A stretch of DNA of 7,950 bases from Tannerella sp. (GCA_031267485.1 JAIRYY010000346.1:1-7950), one strand, 5' to 3'. Shown: positions 1 to 7,532, counted from the stretch's first letter. Translations and numbers: made by a program. The notes: generated from the sequence alone by a model not told the origin.

Positions 1-108
1 GCAAAATCAATCGGAAAAACGTCTGTATTTTTGAAGACAGAGGCAAAATCAATCGGAAAAACGTCTGTCTTTTTGAAGACAGAGACAAAATCAGTCGGAA
101 AAACGTTT
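1..108. repeat. 42-bp tandem repeat, about 2.6 copies, each unit carrying a hairpin
   Basis: Copy 1 (1-42) and copy 2 (43-84) differ at one base (A27 versus C69). Copy 3 (85-108) keeps about 24 bases with two changes and then diverges. The array may extend left of the window. Copy 2 contains a perfect 8-bp stem (TCTGTCTT/AAGACAGA, 64-83, loop TTTG). The same stem in copy 1 (22-41) has one mismatch. Read on the minus strand, each hairpin is followed by CGTTTTT, which resembles an intrinsic terminator. A degenerate fourth unit may begin at 127, in register (ACAAAA...GAAAATAC). The period is a multiple of three and frame 1 stays open from position 1 to 480, but the downstream part of that frame is low-complexity and does not look like protein. 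I treat the repeat as non-coding. Confidence 0.85.
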
Positions 109-125
109 CGGGTAATTACCCGAAA
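106..125. repeat. Perfect 20-bp palindrome in the hairpin slot of repeat unit 3
   Basis: The sequence TTTCGGGTAATTACCCGAAA is fully self-complementary. It lies exactly 42 bp after the copy 2 hairpin (64-83) and has the same 20-nt length, but its arms are unrelated. It could fold as a hairpin in RNA or bind a dimeric protein in DNA. The flanks (CG on the left, GAC on the right) do not extend the symmetry. No function can be assigned. Confidence 0.8.
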
Positions 126-145
126 GACAAAACAGACTGAAAATA

Positions 146-183
146 CCGGACTTCACATCCTGTGTTTTCATACGCAAGTCCGG
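146..183. repeat. Inverted repeat, 8-bp arms, intergenic
   Basis: CCGGACTT (146-153) and AAGTCCGG (176-183) are exact inverted copies separated by 22 nt. The spacer holds a small CACA/TGTG pair (154-157 and 161-164). It lies just after the 42-bp repeats. The rest of 184-382 shows no gene or structure I can support; open frames there translate to low-complexity, proline- and arginine-rich sequence. Confidence 0.5.
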
Positions 184-382
184 AAACCGCAAATTACCGG
201 CAACATCCGCGCCTGCCGGCTTTACGGGGATGCAGTCATTCATCTTCAGAGCCTCGTGCAGAACGTTTTTCTGCGGACATTCCCTGTGAGCGGTGCGCGG
301 AGATTTCCCCCACCCCCGCGCGGAGGTCATTCCCGGTACTGTTCCGTCGTGATGCGGCAAAAGGACAATAAGGTTCGCGGAA

Positions 383-414
383 TTTGTATTGCCGGACATT
401 TTTGCGTATGTTTG
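383..414 (+). promoter_or_regulatory. Bacteroidota-type promoter for the GH20 gene
   Basis: A -33 box TTTG (383-386) is followed after 20 bp by TATGTTTG (407-414), an exact match to the TAnnTTTG -7 consensus of the Bacteroides primary sigma factor. Transcription would start near 420, leaving a leader of under 20 nt before the ATG at 438. Confidence 0.7.
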
Positions 415-437
415 CGGACTTTTAAACAAAAAATATT

Positions 438-2072
438 ATGGCAGATTCATCCGTTGCATGCGGAACCGTTATCCGTATAAAGAAAAATGTGCTGATTGTG
501 TTGCTTCTCGTCCTGTTTGCGGAAGCCGCATCGTCTCAGGTCAGTCTCTTCCCGTCTCCGGCCGGATATGACAGTGGAAAAGGCGTCTTTAACGTAAATG
601 AAAATACCGTTTTCGACGGGACGGATGCGTATGCCGCAAAACTGGCTTCGGACCTGCAGGAACGGGTGAAGGCGGAAAATATCCGTCCGGCAGGCGGTGC
701 GGACGCCGGTGAAGTCCGCCTGACGCTGACGGCGGCGGGTGCGAAGTCGGCAAAAATGGAGAAGGACGCTTATACCATTCATATCTTTCCCGGCGGGGTG
801 CGCATGGAAGCCTCGTCGGAGAGCGGGCTTTTTTATGCGAAAGAGACGCTGCTGCAGCTTATCCGCTTCCACGGAGGAGCGCTGCCCGTGTGCCGGATTG
901 AAGATTCTCCCCGCTATGAATGGCGGGGTTTTATGCTCGACGAGAGCCGTCACTTCTTCGGCCGGGAAAAGGTGAAGCAGTATCTGGATATCATGGCGTC
1001 GCTCAGGATGAATGTTTTTCACTGGCACCTGACGGACGAGCCGGGGTGGCGGATTGAAATCAAACGCTACCCGGAGCTGACGTCCGTCGGCGCAAGGGGC
1101 AATTATCACGACCCGGATGCCCCCGCCGCCTTTTACACGCAGGAAGAGATCCGGGAGATTGTCGCCTATGCCGCCGAACGCCACATCATGGTAGTGCCCG
1201 AGTTTGACATGCCGGGACACGCAACGGCGGTGTGCCGCGCCTATCCTGAAATATCGGGCGGCGGCGAGGGACGGTGGCGCCACTTTACGTTTCACCCGTG
1301 CCGTGACGAGACCTATGACTTTATAGGCCATGTGCTCGACGAGATCGTCGCCCTCTTCCCGTCCCCCTATATCCATCTCGGCGGCGACGAGGTGCATTAC
1401 GGCAACCGGAGCTGGTTCGACGATGCCGGCATACAGCAGTTTATAAAAGAAAAAGACCTGAAGAACGAAACCGGGCTGGAACATTATTTCATACGCCGCG
1501 TCGCCGATACGGTAGCCTCCAAAGGCCGGACGGTCATCGGCTGGGACGAGATCGTCGATGCGGGCCTTTCTCCCTCGAAAGCGGTCGTCATGTGGTGGCG
1601 GCACGACCGGAAAGATCAGCTCGTGAAAGCGCTGGAGCAGGGTTTCAGGGTGATAATGACGCCGCGTCGTCCGCTGTATGGCGACTTCGTGCAGTATGGA
1701 AGCCACCGGACAGGCCGTTTCTGGAACGGATATAATACGCTGGAAGATATTTACAGGTTCCCGGAGCCCGTCGCTCATCTGATGAAAGACTTTGAAGACC
1801 GGATCATGGGATTGCAGATGTCCGTATGGACGGAGCGCATAGGCGACGGGAAACGGCTGGACTATATGGTCTTCCCGCGCCTTGCAGCCGTTGCGGAGGC
1901 GGCGTGGACGCCGGCAAGGTCAAAAGAATGTTCGCTTTTCATGCAAAAACTGCCGCTGTTTCTTGAATACCTGGACAGCCTGAATATTTATTACTTCAAC
2001 CCTTTCAGCCCCGACGCCCGCCCGGAACCCGGCGAACCCGGAAAAAAGGAAGATATCCTGCAGAACGGATAA
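438..2072 (+). CDS. Secreted beta-N-acetylhexosaminidase, glycoside hydrolase family 20
   Basis: This enzyme is predicted to remove terminal beta-linked GlcNAc or GalNAc from glycans by substrate-assisted catalysis in the periplasm or outside the cell. At 544 aa it has the family's usual length. Residues 1-17 form a long basic n-region ending RIKKN, followed by a hydrophobic stretch VLIVLLLVLFAEAA and a likely signal-peptidase I site near residue 30. Residues about 36-152 match the GH20b N-terminal alpha/beta domain and about 155-492 the catalytic barrel. Visible motifs are DESRHFF (Arg171, expected to bind substrate), FHWHLTDEPGWR (194-205), HLGGDEVHY with the catalytic Asp317-Glu318 pair, GWDEI (368-372), and the tryptophans of SVWTE (462-466) and Trp490. 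No C-terminal carbohydrate-binding module follows. The ATG at 438 has an A-rich leader (AAACAAAAAATATT) and a promoter 24 bp upstream. A GTG at 489 is in frame but would remove the basic n-region. No SusC/SusD genes lie nearby, so it is not in an obvious polysaccharide-utilisation locus here. The exact substrate is unknown. Confidence 0.95.
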   Translation: MADSSVACGTVIRIKKNVLIVLLLVLFAEAASSQVSLFPSPAGYDSGKGVFNVNENTVFDGTDAYAAKLASDLQERVKAENIRPAGGADAGEVRLTLTAAGAKSAKMEKDAYTIHIFPGGVRMEASSESGLFYAKETLLQLIRFHGGALPVCRIEDSPRYEWRGFMLDESRHFFGREKVKQYLDIMASLRMNVFHWHLTDEPGWRIEIKRYPELTSVGARGNYHDPDAPAAFYTQEEIREIVAYAAERHIMVVPEFDMPGHATAVCRAYPEISGGGEGRWRHFTFHPCRDETYDFIGHVLDEIVALFPSPYIHLGGDEVHYGNRSWFDDAGIQQFIKEKDLKNETGLEHYFIRRVADTVASKGRTVIGWDEIVDAGLSPSKAVVMWWRHDRKDQLVKALEQGFRVIMTPRRPLYGDFVQYGSHRTGRFWNGYNTLEDIYRFPEPVAHLMKDFEDRIMGLQMSVWTERIGDGKRLDYMVFPRLAAVAEAAWTPARSKECSLFMQKLPLFLEYLDSLNIYYFNPFSPDARPEPGEPGKKEDILQNG

Positions 2073-2080
2073 TCGCGGGC

Positions 2081-2101
2081 AGGCGCTATTCCGCGCCTTT
2101 T
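2081..2101 (+). terminator. Intrinsic terminator after the GH20 gene, overlapping the merR-like gene's stop
   Basis: A GC-rich 6-bp stem AGGCGC (2081-2086) / GCGCCT (2093-2098) with loop TATTCC is followed by a T-run (TTTTAT from 2098). It begins 9 nt after the GH20 stop and extends into the last codons of the convergent regulator gene. No T-run follows on the minus strand, so it favours rightward termination. The stem is short. Confidence 0.5.
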
Positions 2102-2454
2102 ATCCTTTCGACTTCATCCATGGCCTCTTTCAGCAGCAGGAGTTCCGCCTTTATGTTTTTGAGGCGCCACACGATGTCGGCATGTCTGGCCGCACTTTCC
2201 CGCTCCCTGCTGTTCTTCAGTTTTTTGCGCACGCCATCCGACGTCAGGCCGCAATCGCGCCTGAGATATTTTATCAAACGTACGCTTTCGATGTCTTTTT
2301 CCGAATAGAAACGAATGTCGCGGCCTTTGCGGTTAGGGGAAATAACGTCCGGGAACTCCCTTTCCCAATGCCGCAGCGTCGATTCCGCCTCTCCCAGGGA
2401 CGAAGCGACCTCCTTTATCGAATAATAAATCCTGGAAGCAGCCGTATTTTCCAT
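2086..2454 (-). CDS. MerR-family-like transcriptional regulator
   Basis: This is a 122-aa protein with one MerR-type winged-helix domain at residues about 9-75. YYSIKEVASSLG...STLRHWEREFP is the helix-turn-helix, and the wing region GRDIRFYSEKDIESVRLIKYL follows. Residues about 85-118 are charged and heptad-like (ADIVWRLKNIKAELLLLKEAMDEV), consistent with the antiparallel dimerisation helix of the family. There is no C-terminal effector-binding domain and no cysteine cluster, so metal sensing is unlikely. The only cysteine, Cys68, lies inside the winged-helix domain. It starts 13 nt after the M23 peptidase stop on the same strand and is almost certainly co-transcribed with it. From memory, this M23-MerR pairing recurs in Bacteroidales, which suggests a shared envelope-related role, but the target genes are unknown. 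Confidence 0.88.
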   Translation of the reverse strand: MENTAASRIYYSIKEVASSLGEAESTLRHWEREFPDVISPNRKGRDIRFYSEKDIESVRLIKYLRRDCGLTSDGVRKKLKNSRERESAARHADIVWRLKNIKAELLLLKEAMDEVERIKGAE

Positions 2455-2467
2455 TATCAGTCCATCA

Positions 2468-3451
2468 TCAGTCCATTACCTGCCCGTTATTTCCTGCCAG
2501 CTGCAACATCCGGTCATATTCTTCGGGCGTCAGATCCTGAAAGTAATAGTTTGCAGGATTGGCATGAATCCCTCTGTATATAACCTCGTAGTGCAGGTGC
2601 GGGCCTTTTGATTTGCCGGTATTTCCCACGGTCGCAATAATTTCTCCGCGCGAAATTTTCTGGCCGACCCTTACCTTGTATTTGTCTATATGTCCGTACA
2701 GCGTTCTGTAATCATACCCGTGGTCAATAATGATGCAATTGCCGTAGCCCTGCTTCCAGGACGCCTGTATGACAACGCCATCGCCGGTGGCATGAATCTC
2801 CGTCCCGACATCGGCCGAAAAATCCATCCCCGAATGAAACTTGGGGATGTGATAGAACGGATCGATGCGCATTCCGTAACCGGACGCCATGCGTTTAAGA
2901 TCCTTGTTGGCGACAGGCTGAATGGCCGGAAGACAGCGTATCTTATTCTCCATGTCCCGGCCGAGGTCGATCAGTTCTTCCAGTGAATTGGACTGTATGT
3001 AAAGCTGTTTTTTAAGGACGTCCATCCTTTTAGCCGTCTCTACCACAAGGTCGGAATTGGGCAATCCTTTCAGATGTTCATAACGGTTTGAACCTCCAAA
3101 GCCGGATTTCCGTATGGACATCGGTATCGAATCGGCATGAAAAATGGCGCGATACAGATGTTCGTCCCTCTCCTGCAAATCTTCCAGGACATCATTTGCC
3201 TGCCCAAGCTCTTTCAAAAGCATGCCGTACTGGGTCTGAAGCAACGTGTTTTCCTTTCTGAGCAACGCTTCCATCGGGGAATCGAAGACGTAGATAAACA
3301 CGAAAAAAACGCTTGACCCAATCAGCAGCCCCAGGCTGAGATTCCGCAGGATAATCACGAAACGCTCTTTTGCCGAAGGATAAATCCTCTCGTATTCAAG
3401 CGTCTTTGGATTGTATAAATAATATGTTTTCCGCGATCTGAAAATTCCCAT
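2468..3451 (-). CDS. Membrane-anchored M23 (LytM-type) peptidoglycan endopeptidase
   Basis: This is a 327-aa zinc metallopeptidase predicted to cleave peptide cross-bridges of peptidoglycan from the periplasmic side of the inner membrane. A basic cytoplasmic N-terminus (residues 1-35, start MGIFRSRKTYYLYNP) precedes one transmembrane segment (about 36-56). A heptad-like region (about 58-100) and further helical sequence to about 170 suggest a coiled-coil stalk. The catalytic domain spans about 186-302. Its motifs are intact: FHSGMD gives zinc ligands His206 and Asp210, LYGH gives His254, and GPHLHYEV gives His285 (catalytic) and His287 (zinc ligand). It is therefore likely active rather than a degenerate activator of the EnvC type. 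It is first in a leftward unit with the MerR-like gene. Its leader holds a good promoter and is shared with the divergent alaS. Family assignment is secure; the specific bond cleaved is not known. Confidence 0.93.
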   Translation of the reverse strand: MGIFRSRKTYYLYNPKTLEYERIYPSAKERFVIILRNLSLGLLIGSSVFFVFIYVFDSPMEALLRKENTLLQTQYGMLLKELGQANDVLEDLQERDEHLYRAIFHADSIPMSIRKSGFGGSNRYEHLKGLPNSDLVVETAKRMDVLKKQLYIQSNSLEELIDLGRDMENKIRCLPAIQPVANKDLKRMASGYGMRIDPFYHIPKFHSGMDFSADVGTEIHATGDGVVIQASWKQGYGNCIIIDHGYDYRTLYGHIDKYKVRVGQKISRGEIIATVGNTGKSKGPHLHYEVIYRGIHANPANYYFQDLTPEEYDRMLQLAGNNGQVMD

Positions 3452-3491
3452 GTAATATCTTCTTCTTAAAAATTTCTTCTATATTTTACTG

Positions 3492-3522
3492 CAAAATTAA
3501 TTATTTACAGTACTTTTGCAAA
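3492..3522 (-). promoter_or_regulatory. Leftward promoter for the M23-merR unit
   Basis: Read on the minus strand, TTTG (complement of 3519-3522) lies 19 bp before TAATTTTG (complement of 3492-3499). This matches the Bacteroidota -33/-7 consensus exactly, including spacing. Transcription would start near 3485, about 33 nt before the peptidase ATG. Its -33 box falls inside the first copy of the 14-bp direct repeat. Confidence 0.65.
3511..3518 (+). promoter_or_regulatory. -7 box of the alaS promoter
   Basis: TACTTTTG is an exact TAnnTTTG match, 63 bp before the alaS ATG. No clear TTTG occurs 19-21 bp upstream, so the -33 element would be weak. It overlaps the region used by the leftward promoter, so the two polymerases probably cannot bind at the same time. 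Confidence 0.55.
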
Positions 3523-3550
3523 CTGTTTTCAGATAATTGCAAACTGTTTT
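3516..3550. repeat. 14-bp direct repeat, 21-bp period, in the divergent promoter region
   Basis: TTGCAAACTGTTTT occurs exactly at 3516-3529 and 3537-3550. The 21-bp period is two helical turns, which places both copies on the same face of the DNA, as expected for a pair of operator half-sites. The first copy overlaps the alaS -7 box and the leftward -33 box. The second lies in the predicted alaS leader. No regulator is identified; the nearby MerR-like protein is a possible candidate. Confidence 0.7.
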
Positions 3551-3581
3551 TAATTAATTAACGAATTATCAAAATACGAAT

Positions 3582-6212
3582 ATGCTTACAGCGAAAGAAA
3601 TCAGGGAATCGTTCCTGCAGTTTTTTGCATTAAAAAATCATCATGCCGTACCGTCAGCGCCCATGGTGATAAAAGGAGACCCGACGCTGATGTTTACCAA
3701 TGCCGGCATGAATCAGTTCAAGGATATCATCCTCGGCAATACGCCGATCAGATACCCGCGCGTCGTCGATTCGCAAAAATGCCTGCGCGTCAGCGGGAAA
3801 CATAACGACCTCGAGGAAGTCGGGCATGACACCTATCATCATACCATGTTCGAGATGCTGGGCAACTGGTCGTTCGGCGATTATTTCAAGAAAGAAGCCA
3901 TCGAATGGGCATGGGAATATCTGGTCGACACGCTGCACCTCAATCCCGCACAGCTTTACGCAACAGTTTTCGAGGGAAGCCCCGCCGAAAATCTGGAACG
4001 CGACAGCGAAGCGGCCGGATTCTGGGAGAAATATCTTCCGGCAGATCATATTCTCGGAGGAAACAAAAAGGACAATTTCTGGGAAATGGGCGATACCGGC
4101 CCGTGCGGCCCGTGCTCGGAAATACACGTCGACCTGCGGCCCGAGGAAGACCGCAAAGCCCTCCCGGGCGCAACACTGGTCAATAAGGACAATCCGCTCG
4201 TGATAGAAATCTGGAACCTTGTATTCATGCAGTACAACCGCAAGGCCGACAGCTCGCTCGAACCGCTACCGAACAGGGTGATTGATACCGGAATGGGCTT
4301 CGAGCGCCTGTGCATGGCCCTGCAGGGCAAAACGTCGAACTACGACACCGATGTGTTCCAGCCGCTTATACAGGCGATTGCCGACATGGCCGGAACTCCG
4401 TACGGTACGGACCGGCGGAAAGATATTGCAATGCGCGTTATCGCAGACCATATACGAACCATCGCGTTCTCGATTACCGACGGGCAGTTGCCGTCAAACG
4501 CCAAGGCCGGGTACGTGATACGCCGTATCCTGCGCCGCGCCGTCCGTTACGGATATACTTTCCTCGGACGCAAAGAGGCGTTTATGTATAAACTTCTCCC
4601 CGTCCTGGTCGATACAATGGGACTTGCATACCCCGAACTTGTCGCCCAGCAGGAACTGATAGGCAAGGTCATGAAAGAGGAGGAGGATTCCTTCCTGCAT
4701 ACGCTCGAAACCGGAATCCGCCTGCTTGATAAAAAGATGGAGGAGGCGAAAGCGGCGGAGCGGCGGACGCTGAACGGAACCGACGCATTTGTGCTGTATG
4801 ATACCTACGGATTCCCGTCGGACCTGACGGAACTCATCCTCCGCGAGAACGGTATGGATGTCGACATGGAAACGTTCAACGCGGAGATGCGGAAACAGAA
4901 AGACCGCGCGCGTAATGCCGCGGCAGTCGAAACAGGCGACTGGACGGTCGTCAGGGAGGGCGACACACAGTTCGTCGGTTACGATATGCTCGAATGTGAC
5001 GCGGAGATACTGCGTTACCGCAAAATAAAACAAAAGAACAGGGAATTATATCAGCTCGTGCTGGATAAAAGCCCGTTCTATGCGGAGATGGGAGGGCAGG
5101 TCGGCGACTGCGGGCGGCTCGTCTCGGCAGACGGCGCAATAACGGAAATCATTGACACGAAACGCGAAAACAATCTTCCGGTACATATCGCCCTGAAACT
5201 GCCGGAGGATGTCGCAGCCCCGTTCACCGCGCAGGTTAATAAAGAGATGCGCGTCCGTACCGAATGTAATCACTCGGCAACACATCTTCTGCACGAAGCG
5301 TTGCGCGAAGTCCTGGGAACGCACGTGGAACAGAAAGGCTCGTTCGTTTCGCCCGAATCGCTCCGTTTCGACTTTTCCCATTTCCAAAAGGTCACAGACG
5401 GGGAAATACGCGAGGTGGAAACGATTGTAAACCGTAAGATACGGGAAAACATCGCGCTCGACGAGCATCGCCGGATGCCTGTCGCCGAAGCGAAAAATAT
5501 GGGCGCCATGGCGCTGTTCGGAGAGAAATACGGAGAAGAGGTGCGCGTCGTGCGGTTTGGTTCTTCCATAGAACTGTGCGGAGGCACGCATATTCCGTCA
5601 ACGGGAATGATTGGCTCCATGTACGTCGTAAGCGAAAGTTCCATCGCCGCAGGCGTGCGCCGCGTGGAAGCCGTCACCGCAGAAAGCGCGGACAGACTGT
5701 ACTACCATGCCCAGGATTCCATCCGCGAGTTGCGCGCCATGTTCAACAACGTGCCGAACTTATCCATGACAATAAAAAAATCCATCGCGGAAAATGTGGA
5801 ACTGCGAAAACAGCTGACGGAATATCTGAAGGAAAAAGTCGCTTCGCTAAAGACGGCAATCCTGTCGCATGCAGTCGAAAGAAACGGCGTCAAACTTCTT
5901 ATGTTCAAGGGCGGCAGCAACCTCGAAGCATTCAAGGATATCGCATTCCAGATAAAAGGCGAGTTTCCCGTCGAGGAAAAAGTTTTCTTCATCGCAGGCA
6001 TAGAGGATAATGAGAAATGCGGACTGGTCGTCATGCTGAGCGATTCGCTGGTTGCCGGCGGCCTGAATGCTACCAGCCTGATAAGGGAGGGTGCGAAATA
6101 CATTCAGGGCGGCGGCGGAGGACAGCCTCATTTCGCGACCGCGGGAGGCAAAAACAAAGACGGATTGGACCGGGCTATCGACGCAATCCTTGATGCGGCA
6201 GGCCTTGGCTGA
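3582..6212 (+). CDS. alaS: Alanyl-tRNA synthetase
   Basis: This cytoplasmic class II synthetase charges tRNA-Ala with alanine and hydrolyses mischarged Ser- and Gly-tRNA-Ala. At 876 aa it is full length, with all expected domains in order. The aminoacylation domain covers about 1-245, with [11 protein letters not shown] (38-48), [18 protein letters not shown] (86-103), [13 protein letters not shown] (170-182) and DTGMGFERL (235-243). The tRNA-recognition region covers about 250-460. The editing domain covers about 555-700, and its zinc site is intact: HSATH gives His564 and His568, CGGTH gives Cys666 and His670. The C-Ala/DHHA1 domain covers about 740-876 and ends with the glycine-rich [15 protein letters not shown] motif (842-856). 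The ATG at 3582 gives the usual N-terminus and has an A-rich leader. aroB begins 50 bp downstream with no visible promoter between them, so the two are probably co-transcribed. Confidence 0.98.
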   Translation: MLTAKEIRESFLQFFALKNHHAVPSAPMVIKGDPTLMFTNAGMNQFKDIILGNTPIRYPRVVDSQKCLRVSGKHNDLEEVGHDTYHHTMFEMLGNWSFGDYFKKEAIEWAWEYLVDTLHLNPAQLYATVFEGSPAENLERDSEAAGFWEKYLPADHILGGNKKDNFWEMGDTGPCGPCSEIHVDLRPEEDRKALPGATLVNKDNPLVIEIWNLVFMQYNRKADSSLEPLPNRVIDTGMGFERLCMALQGKTSNYDTDVFQPLIQAIADMAGTPYGTDRRKDIAMRVIADHIRTIAFSITDGQLPSNAKAGYVIRRILRRAVRYGYTFLGRKEAFMYKLLPVLVDTMGLAYPELVAQQELIGKVMKEEEDSFLHTLETGIRLLDKKMEEAKAAERRTLNGTDAFVLYDTYGFPSDLTELILRENGMDVDMETFNAEMRKQKDRARNAAAVETGDWTVVREGDTQFVGYDMLECDAEILRYRKIKQKNRELYQLVLDKSPFYAEMGGQVGDCGRLVSADGAITEIIDTKRENNLPVHIALKLPEDVAAPFTAQVNKEMRVRTECNHSATHLLHEALREVLGTHVEQKGSFVSPESLRFDFSHFQKVTDGEIREVETIVNRKIRENIALDEHRRMPVAEAKNMGAMALFGEKYGEEVRVVRFGSSIELCGGTHIPSTGMIGSMYVVSESSIAAGVRRVEAVTAESADRLYYHAQDSIRELRAMFNNVPNLSMTIKKSIAENVELRKQLTEYLKEKVASLKTAILSHAVERNGVKLLMFKGGSNLEAFKDIAFQIKGEFPVEEKVFFIAGIEDNEKCGLVVMLSDSLVAGGLNATSLIREGAKYIQGGGGGQPHFATAGGKNKDGLDRAIDAILDAAGLG

Positions 6213-6262
6213 TACGAACGCTCCTGAATGAGATGATTTTTCAAATTAAATCAAGACAGACT

Positions 6263-7315
6263 ATGATTATAATAACCACAGACATCGTATTGGAACTCCG
6301 CGCCTGTCTGTCGTCGCACAGATACGACAAAGTGTTTGTGCTGACCGACACAAATACCCGCGACAACTGCCTCCCGCTTCTGGAAGCAGTCCTGACAGCC
6401 TTAAAAGCCGTATACATCACGATTGAAGCGGGAGATACGCACAAGGACCTCAGACAGGTGTCAATGATATGGGATATCCTGTCAAAAAACGGAGCCTCCC
6501 GAAGTTCCCTGCTTGTCAACATCGGAGGAGGAATGGTAACAGACCTCGGAGGATTTGCCGGAGCCACTTTCAAGCGCGGACTGCACAATCTTAACATCCC
6601 CACTACTCTGATGGCATCCGTAGATGCGGCCGTCGGAGGAAAAACAGGAATCAATTTCAACGGCCTGAAGAATGAAATCGGCTCGTTCTACCAGCCCGAC
6701 GATGTAATAATCGACTGTACGTTTCTGAAAACGCTGGACAGGGACAATCTCCTTTCCGGATATGCGGAAATGATAAAACACGGCCTTATAAGCGACCGGA
6801 AATCATTTGACGACGTCCTGGCGTTCGATATCGGGCAAAAAAACGCTGTTATCGAAAAACTGAACAATTTAGTCGCCGTATCCGTCGGCATAAAAGAACG
6901 CATCGTGACGGAAGATCCAAAAGAAGCGGGCATCCGTAAAGCCCTTAATTTCGGGCACACCATAGGACATGCGCTGGAGAGCCTCTCATTCAGCCGGAAC
7001 AGTCCGGTACTTCACGGCCATGCCATAGCCGCAGGCCTCGTAAGCGAATTATACCTTTCGCACAGGACATGCGGTATGCCCGTTGAAATAGTCAGGCAAG
7101 TCACCAATTTCATCAAAGAAAATTATCCCGCGTTTATCTACCGCTGCGACGACTATGAAACGATATACAGGTACATGACGCACGACAAGAAAAACGAAGG
7201 CGGACATATCTATTTCACGTTACTGGGAAACATCGGCGACATCCGCATAAACCTTGAAATAAAAAAAGAACTCGTCTTCGAATCGCTGGATTTCTACCGC
7301 GAAAACATGTACTGA
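6263..7315 (+). CDS. aroB: 3-dehydroquinate synthase
   Basis: This NAD- and metal-dependent cytoplasmic enzyme converts DAHP to 3-dehydroquinate, the second step of the shikimate pathway to aromatic amino acids. With the chosen start it is 350 aa, the usual size. Visible motifs are the NAD-binding GGGMVTDLGGFAGATFKRG (88-106), ASVDAAVGGKTGINFNGLKNE (118-138), AEMIKHGLISD (metal ligand Glu169), LNFGHTIGHALES (His232 as metal ligand, His236 in the active site) and VLHGHAIAAG (metal ligand His251). An in-frame ATG at 6233 would add MIFQIKSRQT. I prefer 6263 because MIIITTDIVLELRACL then aligns with the beta-strand that normally begins the family. The gap from alaS has no TAnnTTTG box, suggesting read-through from alaS. 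The two genes have no functional link beyond housekeeping. Confidence 0.96.
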   Translation: MIIITTDIVLELRACLSSHRYDKVFVLTDTNTRDNCLPLLEAVLTALKAVYITIEAGDTHKDLRQVSMIWDILSKNGASRSSLLVNIGGGMVTDLGGFAGATFKRGLHNLNIPTTLMASVDAAVGGKTGINFNGLKNEIGSFYQPDDVIIDCTFLKTLDRDNLLSGYAEMIKHGLISDRKSFDDVLAFDIGQKNAVIEKLNNLVAVSVGIKERIVTEDPKEAGIRKALNFGHTIGHALESLSFSRNSPVLHGHAIAAGLVSELYLSHRTCGMPVEIVRQVTNFIKENYPAFIYRCDDYETIYRYMTHDKKNEGGHIYFTLLGNIGDIRINLEIKKELVFESLDFYRENMY

Positions 7316-7369
7316 TACCGGTCGGCAGAAAAAAGAATTGGCTTCAAAAAACATTTTTCTCAAAAAAAA

Positions 7370-7400
7370 TTTGGAGGTAAAAAAAAAATCCATACCTTTG
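7370..7400 (+). promoter_or_regulatory. Canonical promoter for tRNA-Val, with upstream A-tracts
   Basis: TTTG (7370-7373) and TACCTTTG (7393-7400) are separated by exactly 19 bp, a textbook Bacteroidota promoter. Long A-tracts lie just upstream (7345-7369) and in the spacer (7379-7388), as in strong stable-RNA promoters. Transcription would start near 7407, giving a leader of about 50 nt to be processed off before the tRNA. The leader holds a small AGATA/TATCT hairpin (7431-7444). Confidence 0.8.
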
Positions 7401-7457
7401 CGCCGTCTTTTAGAAAAAGAAAAGGCATAAAGATAGTGTTATCTATTTTCGAATATC

Positions 7458-7532
7458 GGGCGTTTAGCTCAGCTGGTTCAGAGCATCTGCCTTACAAGCA
7501 GAGGGTCGGGGGTTCGAATCCCTCAACGCCCA
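7458..7532 (+). tRNA. tRNA-Val (anticodon UAC)
   Basis: The cloverleaf is complete. The acceptor stem is GGGCGTT (7458-7464) with AACGCCC (7525-7531), plus discriminator A7532. The D arm is GCTC/GAGC (7467-7470 and 7481-7484). The anticodon stem TCTGC/GCAGA (7486-7490 and 7498-7502) holds loop CTTACAA, so the anticodon is TAC at 7493-7495, reading GUA and other valine codons. The variable loop is GGGTC. The T arm is GGGGG/CCCTC with loop TTCGAAT and one G-T pair. CCA is not encoded; CGG follows. The 3' half is the likely integration target of the downstream element. Confidence 0.97.
7508..7532 (+). other. Probable attachment-site core (attL) in the tRNA-Val 3' end
   Basis: Tyrosine-recombinase elements often integrate in the T arm and 3' end of a tRNA gene and restore it with an identical copy. 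Here an integrase N-terminus begins about 300 bp past this tRNA, pointing away from it, in AT-richer DNA. The other end (attR), which should repeat part of this sequence, is outside the window, so the exact core and crossover point are inferred. Confidence 0.5.

Noticed and set aside
1..108. CRISPR array
   Set aside because: Units follow one another at 42 bp with no variable spacers. The whole unit is repeated.
91..429. Minus-strand open frame of 112 codons in the same region
   Set aside because: It has no family resemblance and covers hairpins and the GH20 promoter. Its start has no upstream TAnnTTTG box that I could find.
31..480. Open frame of 149 codons on the + strand across the repeats and up to the GH20 start
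   Set aside because: The frame is open from position 1, but after the repeats it translates to low-complexity, proline- and arginine-rich sequence with no recognisable domain. It also runs past the GH20 promoter and start. The repeats alone explain its regular N-terminus.
447..1778. Minus-strand open frame of 443 codons opposite the GH20 gene
   Set aside because: It is a shadow of a GC-rich gene with clear GH20 motifs; its translation is rich in His and Arg with no domain.
4494..5591. Long minus-strand frames opposite alaS
   Set aside because: The alaS frame is continuous with every expected motif. The opposite frames are compositional shadows.
6233..6262. Upstream start for aroB at 6233
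   Set aside because: It adds ten residues not expected in the family. The ATG at 6263 begins the normal first beta-strand.
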